Assembly (NCBI RefSeq): GCF_943192905.1
Contig: NZ_CALPCC010000003.1
Coordinates: forward strand, 1 to 64,000
Length of the DNA stretch: 64,000 nucleotides
Reading direction: 5' to 3'
DNA from: Adlercreutzia murintestinalis
GTDB taxonomy: Bacteria; Actinomycetota; Coriobacteriia; Coriobacteriales; Eggerthellaceae
The notes under the pieces were generated by a model. That model was not told the DNA's origin and searched no databases. It saw only the letters and a program-made list of their open reading frames with translations. Below are positions 32,354 through 40,300 of the stretch, one piece after another (the first letter of the stretch is position 1; each line of letters starts with the position of its first letter). The translations under genes and the position numbers were made by a program.

Positions 32354-33970
32354 ATGATCGACGAGATACACGTTCGCAACCTTGCTCTGATCGATGAGGC
32401 GACCATCGTGCCCGCCGAGGGTCTGACGGTGCTGACCGGAGAGACGGGTGCGGGCAAGACAGCGCTGCTGATGGCATGCAAGCTCTTGATGGGGGCGCGC
32501 GCGGATCGCACGGCCGTGCGCGAAGGGGAGGCTGAGTCATGCGTGGAAGGGCGGTTCTTCTTCGGCGATGACGAGCATGTCGTCTGCCGCCGAGTGTCCG
32601 CCGATGGGCGTTCGCGCGTGCAGCACGATGGGCGCATGGCCAGTGTTGGGGAACTTGCGGAGGTCATCGCTCCCACGATCGATCTATGCAGCCAGCACGA
32701 CAGCCAAGAGCTCTTGCGGCCCGCGAGTCATCTGCGCATGTTGGATGCATGGGCGCAGACGACCTCTCTTACCCACGCCTACCAGCAGGCCTATGAGCGC
32801 GCTCAGGCGGCAGCTGCGCGATTGGATGAGGTGCGCATGGGCGCTCGTGCGAGCGCTGACCAGCTCGATCAGGCATCGTTTATGTTACGCCAGATCGAGG
32901 CGGTCTCGCCCGACGTGCAGGAATACGACGAACTGACCGCTGCGCTCAAGAAAGCGGAACATGTTGAGGCGCTCGCGCGCGCAGCGTGCAGCGCCCGCGA
33001 CGCCGTTTCGGGCGACGGAGGTGCTCTGGACCAGGCAGGGGCGGCCCTTACAGCCCTTGAAGAGGGCGCCCGTGTTGACGAGTCGCTCGACACCATAGCC
33101 GATGCCCTTCGCGAGGCGGTCTTTCTGTTGGAGGATGCAGCGCGTGATATCGCGGCGTATGCTGGGGGGATCGAATTCGAGCCTGACGAGCTTGCGCAGA
33201 TGCAGGAGCGGGTGGCATCTTACCAAGGTCTTTTGCGCGCGTATGGGCCGACGGTGGCAGATGTTCTTGCCAAGGCGGCCGAGGCGCGCGCTCGCATTCA
33301 AATGGTAGATGAGAGCGAGCGACTCGAAGCGGAAGCGCAGGCGCAGGTTGAACTGGCTGAAGCTGAATTAGCCGAGTGCGCTCAGGCGTTGAGCGTGGCG
33401 CGCGCAGAAGCAGCTTCGGAGTTCGCAGAGAGGATCAGTGCGGTGATGGCGCGCTTGGAGATGGGAAGCGCGGAAGTGTCGTGCACGGTCGAGCCGCAGC
33501 CGCGCGCGCAGTGGGGCCCCTCGGGCGGCGATCGGATAGAGCTTGCGTTCCGTCCGGCTCAGAACATGCAGGCGCGGCCGCTTTCGCGCATCGCATCAGG
33601 AGGCGAGCTTTCGCGCGTGCTCTTGGCGCTTCATGTGGTGATGGAGGATAAAGACGAGGTGTCCACGCTCGTCTTTGACGAGATAGATGCTGGTGTTGGC
33701 GGTGCGACGGCGGTCGCCTTGGCGGAGGTGCTCGCTGAGCTGGCGCAAACCCATCAGGTGCTCGTGGTGACCCATCTTGCTCAGGTCGCCGCCCGTGCGA
33801 CGAAGCATTATGTGGTGCGGAAGACCGAAAAGCAGGGTGTGGCCCGTACGCAGCTCATCGAGGTGCGCGACCAGGCGCGCGAAGACGAGATCGCTCGCAT
33901 GCTCTCCGGGGGTGGTACGCAGGCTTCCCTTGCTCATGCGCGCGAGCTTCTCGAGCGCTCAGCGCAGTGA
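32354..33970 (+). CDS. recN: DNA repair protein RecN
   Basis: A 538-residue SMC-like ATPase of recombination repair. Walker A is TGETGAGKT (about 28-36, with Ala after it instead of the usual Ser), then QHDSQELL typical for RecN; a coiled-coil middle (about 140-390); and C-terminal RIASGGELSRVLLAL signature and VLVVTHLAQVAARA. The start at 32354 is chosen because GGGAGG is seven bases before it; ATG 32348 would be too close. It is downstream of uvrB in one unit. Confidence 0.95.
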   Translation: MIDEIHVRNLALIDEATIVPAEGLTVLTGETGAGKTALLMACKLLMGARADRTAVREGEAESCVEGRFFFGDDEHVVCRRVSADGRSRVQHDGRMASVGELAEVIAPTIDLCSQHDSQELLRPASHLRMLDAWAQTTSLTHAYQQAYERAQAAAARLDEVRMGARASADQLDQASFMLRQIEAVSPDVQEYDELTAALKKAEHVEALARAACSARDAVSGDGGALDQAGAALTALEEGARVDESLDTIADALREAVFLLEDAARDIAAYAGGIEFEPDELAQMQERVASYQGLLRAYGPTVADVLAKAAEARARIQMVDESERLEAEAQAQVELAEAELAECAQALSVARAEAASEFAERISAVMARLEMGSAEVSCTVEPQPRAQWGPSGGDRIELAFRPAQNMQARPLSRIASGGELSRVLLALHVVMEDKDEVSTLVFDEIDAGVGGATAVALAEVLAELAQTHQVLVVTHLAQVAARATKHYVVRKTEKQGVARTQLIEVRDQAREDEIARMLSGGGTQASLAHARELLERSAQ

Positions 33971-33974
33971 TGGG

Positions 33975-34002
33975 TTGCGTTGATGCGGAAACATGGTATC
34001 AT
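33975..34002 (+). promoter_or_regulatory. Promoter of the tryptophan attenuator/ECF operon
   Basis: TTGCGT (33975-33980), a 16-base spacer, then TATCAT (33997-34002) with a TGG extended -10 before it. The predicted start near 34009 gives a leader of about 220 bases before the first structural gene. Confidence 0.65.
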
Positions 34003-34036
34003 CGCTTCCAGCTTGCATATCCGAGAAGGAGATAGC

Positions 34037-34117
34037 TTGATCAACCTGCATACACATATCCTCGGCGCGGGCGCTGCGGCGTTCGCTGGTGCATGGTGGT
34101 GGAACAAGCCCGAATAA
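34037..34117 (+). CDS. Tryptophan attenuator leader peptide
   Basis: A 26-codon reading frame starting with TTG, five bases after AAGGAG (34026-34031). The peptide is Leu/Met-INLHTHILGAGAAAFAGA, then W-W-W (34094-34102), then NKPE and TAA. Three consecutive TGG codons, rare in proteins, close to the end of a short frame and just before a terminator, are the hallmark of trp leader peptides such as trpL. Ribosome stalling at these codons would set the fold of the following RNA. It lies between recN and the ECF operon and has no other plausible role. Confidence 0.82.
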   Translation: MINLHTHILGAGAAAFAGAWWWNKPE

Positions 34118-34182
34118 GACGGATCATCCAAGCTCTGGCTTTCCTGCATGCAAGCCCTCGGTGATCCGCCGGGGGCTTTTTC
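34101..34182 (+). promoter_or_regulatory. Trp attenuator with alternative RNA folds
   Basis: Four alternating segments are readable. Segment 1: GGAACAAGCC (34101-34110, overlapping the third Trp codon). Segment 2: GGCTTTCC (34137-34144). Segment 3: AAGCCCTCGG (34152-34161). Segment 4: CCGCCGGGGGCTT (34166-34178). 1:2 and 3:4 form the terminating state. 2:3 (GGCTT with AAGCC), extended by an outer 8-bp helix of 34121-34128 with 34160-34167 (one G-U), forms the antiterminator and removes bases needed for the terminator. Stalling at the Trp codons leaves 34121 onward free; a ribosome at the stop codon covers it. Confidence 0.78.
34152..34182 (+). terminator. Conditional terminator of the Trp attenuator
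   Basis: AAGCCC (34152-34157) pairs with GGGCTT (34173-34178) and CGG (34159-34161) with CCG (34166-34168), with an internal loop, followed by T's through 34181. It stands 47 bases before the S-component start. Confidence 0.8.
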
Positions 34183-34228
34183 ATGGGCTTGCACCACGTA
34201 TGCCAAGATGTGACGGAAAGGAATCATC

Positions 34229-34843
34229 ATGAACGACGAGACGATGCAAGCACAGCCAACCGCCCCGCAAGGCGCTCCGCGCACCAGCGCTCCTGCTGCA
34301 CCGAAGCGCACCGTGCAGGCGCAGGCAAGCAACGGGCTTTCGGTGCGCGACTTGATTTTGATAGCGGTGCTGCTGGCAGCAGGCGCCGTGTTGAAACTGA
34401 CCGTGTCCTCATTTCTGAGCTTCGGTGGCATGAAGCCGAACTTCATGATCGCCATGTATTGCCTTGCCATTATCCTGGTGCGTCCCAATGTGGGACAAGC
34501 GGCCATTATCGGGTTGCTCACTGGTCTGATCAGCCAGATTCCCATGCTGAACGCAACGCCCTGGGTCAACATCGCATCTGAGACGCTTGGCGCAACGGTG
34601 TGCGGGCTCTTGATCCTGATCCCTCTCAAGGTGGGCAAGCTCGATCTGAATCCACTGGTGAGCACCTTCTTGTCCACCCTGGTCTCCGGTTACACCTTCG
34701 CTCTTATCGTCGGCCTGATGAATGGTCTGGCCATCGGCGCTATCATGATCACCTACGCCATAATGGTATTCGGCACCGCTTTGGTGAACTGCATCCTGGT
34801 GGAGATACTGGCGCTGCCGCTCTCCCGGGTGCTGAAACGCTGA
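34229..34843 (+). CDS. ECF transporter S component, TrpP-like (predicted tryptophan)
   Basis: A 204-residue membrane protein with an N-terminal ~35-residue Ala/Pro/Gln-rich cytosolic tail and about five to six spans from residue 38 on. The GMKPNFMIAMYCLAIIL segment (about 70-86) resembles the GMKPDF region remembered for Bacillus TrpP, and small size plus neighbours (two ATPases and EcfT) identify it as the substrate-binding S subunit of an energy-coupling factor importer. Tryptophan is predicted from this similarity together with the WWW leader peptide in front; the two lines agree. AAAGGAATC precedes the ATG. Confidence 0.8.
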   Translation: MNDETMQAQPTAPQGAPRTSAPAAPKRTVQAQASNGLSVRDLILIAVLLAAGAVLKLTVSSFLSFGGMKPNFMIAMYCLAIILVRPNVGQAAIIGLLTGLISQIPMLNATPWVNIASETLGATVCGLLILIPLKVGKLDLNPLVSTFLSTLVSGYTFALIVGLMNGLAIGAIMITYAIMVFGTALVNCILVEILALPLSRVLKR

Positions 34844-34877
34844 TGAGCGTATTGGGACAGACGACAGGAAATCACAG

Positions 34878-35717
34878 ATGCTCTGCCTGAAAGACTTTTC
34901 ATTCAAATACGCTGAAAGCGATCGGTTCGCCTTGCGCGATATCAATCTGGCAGTGCCGGATGGATGCTTCGTCGGCATCACGGGCGCGGCCGGGTCGGGC
35001 AAGTCTACGTTGACGTATGCGATGAACGGCATCATCCCACATTGCTATCCGGGAGATTTCTTCGGAAGCGTCATCGTGGGAAGCCTGGATACCGTTGATG
35101 CGAGCCTAACCGATATCTCGCGTCTGGTCGGCAGCGTCTGCCAAGACATCGATTCTCAGATGGTTGCCTCCATCGTGGAAGATGAGGTGCTCTACGGCCT
35201 TGAGAACTTCGGTGTGCGCACAGACGAAGTGGAAGTGCGTCTGACCGATGCGCTTGAGGCGATGGGCATTGCCGATCTGCGCACGCGCACCATCGACTCG
35301 CTCTCGGGGGGTCAAAAGCAGAAGGTGGCGCTCGCGTCAATTATCGCGTTGCGTCCGAAGGTGCTGCTCTTGGATGAGCCGACCGCTGAACTCGACCCTG
35401 CCAGTTCGCTCGCGGTCTTTGAATTGTTACGTGAATACGCTCACCATCATCAGACGACGGTGATCGTGGTGGAGCAGAAGATCGCGCTGCTTGCCGATTT
35501 TGCCGACAAGCTGGTCATCGTCGAGAAGGGCCGCATCCGCTTCGATGGCGCGCCCGCAGACGTGCTGGCGCATTCTGAGGAACTGCTCGAGATCGGGGTG
35601 AACGTGCCACGGGCGACGAGCTTGGTGAACGGGCTTCGCCAACGCGGGCTCTACCGGGGCAGCGCTGTGCGCGATGTGGATGAGGCCGTGGCGGTATGCG
35701 AGGAGGTGCTCGCATGA
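34878..35717 (+). CDS. ECF transporter ATPase (EcfA, first)
   Basis: A 279-residue ABC ATPase. Walker A GAAGSGKST (about 39-47), signature LSGGQKQKVALAS (about 140-152), Walker B VLLLDEPTAELDP and His-switch region IVVEQK, with Gln where a His is common. It energises the S component from the cytoplasmic side together with the second ATPase and EcfT. It starts 35 bases after the S gene and overlaps the next gene by four bases (ATGA). Confidence 0.92.
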   Translation: MLCLKDFSFKYAESDRFALRDINLAVPDGCFVGITGAAGSGKSTLTYAMNGIIPHCYPGDFFGSVIVGSLDTVDASLTDISRLVGSVCQDIDSQMVASIVEDEVLYGLENFGVRTDEVEVRLTDALEAMGIADLRTRTIDSLSGGQKQKVALASIIALRPKVLLLDEPTAELDPASSLAVFELLREYAHHHQTTVIVVEQKIALLADFADKLVIVEKGRIRFDGAPADVLAHSEELLEIGVNVPRATSLVNGLRQRGLYRGSAVRDVDEAVAVCEEVLA

Positions 35718-36562
35718 TCGAGTTCAAAGCGGTGAGCGCTAGTTATGACGACGAGATGCCGGTGCTCAAGGACGTCTCCTTCACCATCGACGATGGCGAT
35801 TTCGTGGCCTTCGTGGGAACGAACGGCGCAGGCAAATCAACCACCATGCGCCTGATGAACGGGTTGTTGAAACCCACGGCAGGCGAGGTGCTGATAGACG
35901 GGGTGCCCACCACGCAGCTCAAGACGAGCCAGCTTGCCGCACAGGTGGGATTCCTCTTCCAGAATCCGGATCGACAGATATGCTGCAACACGGTGCGCGA
36001 TGAGCTGCTGTTCGGCTTTCGGGCGCAAGGGCGCGCTGATGCGCATGCTGAGGCGCGGGTGGATGCAATCATCGAGCAGTTCGGCTTCGATGCGGATGCC
36101 GAGCCGTTTCTACTGAACCGAGGAACACGCCAGCTATTGGCCTTGGCTTCCATCATCGTGATGGAGACGCCGTATGTGGTGTTGGACGAACCGACCACTG
36201 GTCTTGATTTTCGCGAGTGCGCGAAAGTGATGGACATCATCGCGCAGCTGCATGCGCACGGCACCACGGTGATCATGGTATGCCACGATATGGAAGTGGT
36301 TGGCGACTACGCGCAGCGCGTGATCGCCATGACGGCGGGGCGCGTGGTGGCCGATGGACCCACGTTCCAGGTGCTTTGTGATAGGAGCGCGCTTGATGCG
36401 ACGCACTTGCTCGCACCTCAGATACCTCAAATAAGCATGGCGTTGGTAGAGAACGATCCGGCGCGTGCCGATACGGCGCTCGCGCGTGCGAATACGGTCG
36501 ATGAGATGCTGGATGCTCTCCAGGCGCAGGAAGGAGCGATGAGCTGTGGCGAAGTTTCTTGA
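35714..36562 (+). CDS. ECF transporter ATPase (EcfA', second) with degenerate signature
   Basis: A 282-residue ABC ATPase. Walker A GTNGAGKST (about 38-46) and Walker B YVVLDEPTTGLD are intact, and CHDME holds the His switch, but the signature is LNRGTRQLLALAS instead of LSGGQ. In the heterodimer this sequence faces the Walker A of the first ATPase, so one of two ATP sites may be weak. The start at 35714 is supported by GAGGAGGTG upstream and the overlap with the stop of the first ATPase. The end overlaps the EcfT start by 17 bases. Confidence 0.9.
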   Translation: MIEFKAVSASYDDEMPVLKDVSFTIDDGDFVAFVGTNGAGKSTTMRLMNGLLKPTAGEVLIDGVPTTQLKTSQLAAQVGFLFQNPDRQICCNTVRDELLFGFRAQGRADAHAEARVDAIIEQFGFDADAEPFLLNRGTRQLLALASIIVMETPYVVLDEPTTGLDFRECAKVMDIIAQLHAHGTTVIMVCHDMEVVGDYAQRVIAMTAGRVVADGPTFQVLCDRSALDATHLLAPQIPQISMALVENDPARADTALARANTVDEMLDALQAQEGAMSCGEVS

Positions 36563-37325
36563 ATATGTGCCAGGCGAGAGCTTCCTGCACCGCATGAATC
36601 CGGTCGTCAAGGTGCTGTGCGCGCTCTTGATATCCATCTCGTGCTTTTGCACGGGCAATCTGATCTTCCTTGGTGTGGTGCTGGTGATGGATTTTGCGCT
36701 GGCGGCCAGTTGCACCATGATGCGCCAAGCAGCAGGATTGGCCAGGGCGATCGCCATCTTCTCCATCCTATTGGCGTTGATCGCGCTTTTGACCACGCCG
36801 ACCGGCCCGCAGTTGGTGGCGCTGCCGTGGGGCTATCTTGGATGGGGGTCGGTGGTGGCGGCCATCACGGTGGTCGTTCGTTTGGTCGCGTGTGCTATTC
36901 CACTGTTCTTGGTGATGTATGTCACGCAGATGAGCGACCTTGCCAATGCCTTCTGCAAGATCGTGCATGTGCCGTACAAATACGCCTTCACGTTCACGAG
37001 CGCCGTGCATTTCATCCCGGTGTTCATGAACGATATGTCGGGCATCATGGAAGCGCAGACTGCGCGTGGCGTGGAGTTCGATGGCGGTGCGCTGAAACGG
37101 ATACGCTTGATGGTTCCCCTCTGCGTGCCGCTGCTCATCAGTAGCGTTCGCAAGACGAATTCGGCGGCCATTGCAGCCGAGGTGCGCGGCTTCAACCTGC
37201 GCACCTGCGAGAGCGGCTTCAAGGAATACCCGTTCGCGAGGCTTGATGCGGGAGCGATCGTTGCTTGCGTGGCATTGGTAGCTGCCTCCATCGTGGTGAG
37301 CATGCTGGTTCCGCCGCTGTTCTGA
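36546..37325 (+). CDS. ECF transporter transmembrane component EcfT
   Basis: A 259-residue membrane protein with spans near residues 18-40, 60-85, 90-120 and at the C-terminus (about 230-258). The two coupling-helix motifs of EcfT (Ala-Arg-Gly type) are seen as TARGVEFDG (about 172-180) and VRGFNLR (about 212-218). It starts with GTG, within the previous gene, behind AAGGAG. It completes a full group I-like ECF module (S, A, A', T) in one operon, apparently dedicated to the TrpP-like S subunit. Confidence 0.92.
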   Translation: MAKFLEYVPGESFLHRMNPVVKVLCALLISISCFCTGNLIFLGVVLVMDFALAASCTMMRQAAGLARAIAIFSILLALIALLTTPTGPQLVALPWGYLGWGSVVAAITVVVRLVACAIPLFLVMYVTQMSDLANAFCKIVHVPYKYAFTFTSAVHFIPVFMNDMSGIMEAQTARGVEFDGGALKRIRLMVPLCVPLLISSVRKTNSAAIAAEVRGFNLRTCESGFKEYPFARLDAGAIVACVALVAASIVVSMLVPPLF

Positions 37326-37382
37326 ACGAAGCGTGAGGCATATCCGGTGTCGATCAAGTTCGCACCCGTACGCTTGTTCCCG

Positions 37383-37388
37383 TATAAT
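37383..37388 (+). promoter_or_regulatory. -10 box placed for a leaderless lhr mRNA
   Basis: A perfect TATAAT is separated by seven bases from ATG 37396, so transcription should start at or next to the A of the start codon. No Shine-Dalgarno precedes the ATG. The -35 region is poor. Confidence 0.55.
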
Positions 37389-37395
37389 CTCTTCC

Positions 37396-40300
37396 ATGGA
37401 ACAAGGTATGGATACATTCTCCCATGAGGTGCGCGGGTGGTTCCTCGATATGTTCGAGGCGCCTACGGAGGTGCAGACACGTGCCTGGGACACCATCGCG
37501 CAGGGAAGAAACGCCCTGGTCGTGGCACCAACGGGCTCCGGTAAGACGTTCGCAGCGTTCTTGCAGGCCATTGATGCGCTGATGTGCGAGAAAGCGGCCG
37601 CGCGTCAGTGGCGGCGCGGGGTGCGCGTGCTGTACGTATCGCCGCTCAAAGCGCTCGGAGCCGATGTGGAGCGCAATCTTGCGGAACCCTTGCGCGATAT
37701 CGCCGTGCGCACCGGTTGCGATGTGGGCGTGGACGTAGGTGTGCGCACCGGAGATACGACAGCTGCCGAGCGACAGCGTCTCAATCGTCGTCCGCCCGAT
37801 ATTCTGATCACCACGCCCGAATCGCTCTATCTGATGCTGACCTCGCAAGCACGGGAGATGTTCAAAGACCTGCAGACGGTGATCGTGGATGAGATCCATT
37901 CTCTTGCTGGCAACAAGCGCGGCGCGCACCTGTCGCTTTCCCTTGAGCGGCTTGACGTGTTCGTGGGCCATCCCGTGCAGCGTGTGGGGCTTTCAGCCAC
38001 GGTGGAGCCACGCGAGGAAGTGGCCCGGTTTCTCGGGGGTGTGCATGCGGTCGAGGTGATCGCAGCTGATGGGCGCACTGACGCGGATATCAGGATATGC
38101 GTCCCGGTGCAGGATATGACGGCTATCCCTCGTTTCGGAGACAACCAGAAGGTCTCCATCTGGCCGTATTTGGAGTCAGCCATCTTAGATGAGGTGCTGC
38201 GGCATACCTCGACGATCGTCTTCGTGAACTCGCGCGGGCTTTGCGAGCGTTTGACCGCACATCTCAACGACCGCTACGCTCGCCGCACAGAGGGCGCGCG
38301 CGGCAAGGTGTTAGATGCTGAGCTCGCAGGGCCCATCCGCTCAGATATCGGTTCGACCTCTGAGCTTACCGGAGCCAGCGCTCAGATCATCGCGAAGGCG
38401 CATCATGGATCGGTTGCGAAGGAGAAGCGCGTCCAGGTGGAGCGCGAACTGAAAACGGGTGCTCTGCGGTGCGTGGTGGCAACTTCAAGCCTGGAACTCG
38501 GCATAGATATGGGCGAGGTCGACCTGGTCATCCAGGTGGCACCGCCTCCTTCGGTGTCAAGCGGGTTGCAGCGCATCGGGCGGGCGAATCATCGGGTGGC
38601 AGGCAAATCGGAAGGCATCATGTTCCCGCGCGTGCGCACCGAGGTGCTCGATTGTGCCGTAGTGGTAGAAGGCATGGTAGCCGGGCACATCGAACGGACC
38701 CATCTCATCAACTGCCCGCTTGACATATTGGCGCAGCAAACGGTGGCCGAGGTGTCTTTGTGCACGGAGGGGCTCTCCGCGGATGAGTGGTTTCAGACGG
38801 TAAAGCGCTCGGCATGCTTCACGACGCTTGCACGTTCGGCGTTCGATGCGGTCATCCAGATGCTCTCAGGCGTATTCGCTACCGGTGAGGTAGCTGAATT
38901 CGCGCCCCGTATCAGAGTGGAGGGGCCAAGCGGTCTTTTGATGCCGCTTCCGCGCAGCCAACGTTTGGCGGTGAGCGCGGGCGGCACCATTCCCGATCGG
39001 GGGCTTTTTCCGGTGATGCTGCCAGAAGGGGATGCTGCGCGAGGGCGAAGGCGCGTCGGGGAGCTTGATGAGGAAATGGTCCACGAATCGCGGGTGGGCG
39101 ATCGTATCATCTTGGGAACGAGCACCTGGCGCATCATCGAGATCGGGCGCGATCGCGTGTTAGTGGAACCAGCTCCTGGTCAAGCGGCGCGTCTGCCGTT
39201 CTGGCACGGCGAGAACGTAGGGCGCAGTTTCGATGCGGGGATGCGACGAGGCGCTTTTGTGCGCCAGCTCGTCCATGAGGATGCAGATGCGGTGGAGACG
39301 CGCTTGATCGCCGATGGCTTGGATGCGTTCGCGCGCGATAACCTTCGAGCGCTCGTGGAGCAACAGCGACAGGCAACGGGTGTGCTGCCCGACGACCACA
39401 CCGTCGTCATCGAGCAGTGCGCTGACGAGCAAGGCGATGAGCGCATCATCATCCATGCGACCTTCGGCAAGCGCGTTTGCGAACCCTGGGCGCTGGCTCT
39501 TGCGACGCGCGTGCGCGCGCATTATGGATTTGACCCGCAGGCCATGGCAGCAGATGATGGTATCGTACTGCGCATTCCCGAGGCGCACGACGCTGCGCTC
39601 GACAGAGAAGCCTTCCTGTTCGATCCAGACGAGATCGAGCGCATTGTCTGCGATACGGTGGGTTCCACCGCGCTGTTCGCGGCGCGTTTTCGCGAATGTG
39701 CGGCGCGGGCGCTTCTGGTCACACCGCATCAGCCGGGTACGCGTGCGCCTCTGTGGCAGCAGCGCATCAAGGGCGGTCAGCTTCTGGAGGCAGCGCGGCG
39801 TCAGGGTGATTTCCCTCTTCTGGCCGAGACCGCGCGCGAGTGCTTGCAAGATGTCTACGATCTTCCCTCGTTGCGACAGGTGATGCAAGACGTTGCCGAG
39901 GGTTCCCTGCAGGTGCATCTGGTACGCACTCAGACACCATCGCCGTTTGCAGCACCGCTGCTCTTCGGGTATGTGGCTGAGCATCTCTATGAGGGCGATC
40001 TGCCGCATGCGGAGCAACGACGGGCGTTGCTCTCGGTAGATGCGGGGCTTTTGCGCGAGCTCTTGGGAGGCGATAAGACCGCGGAGATCCTTGATGAGGT
40101 AGTGGTTGCTCGCGTGCAGGCCGAACTGCAACATGAGGTGCCTGGCTACCGGATGCATGGCAGCGAAGGAGCACATGAGCTCTTGCGGCGGCTGGGGCCC
40201 CTGTCACGTTGTGCCGTTGCGGCTCGCCTTGCTGCCGACGCATCGGCTGTTCGCGCTCTTGACGGTTCTGATCCTCTTGGTGCGGAGGCGGATGAGGCGG

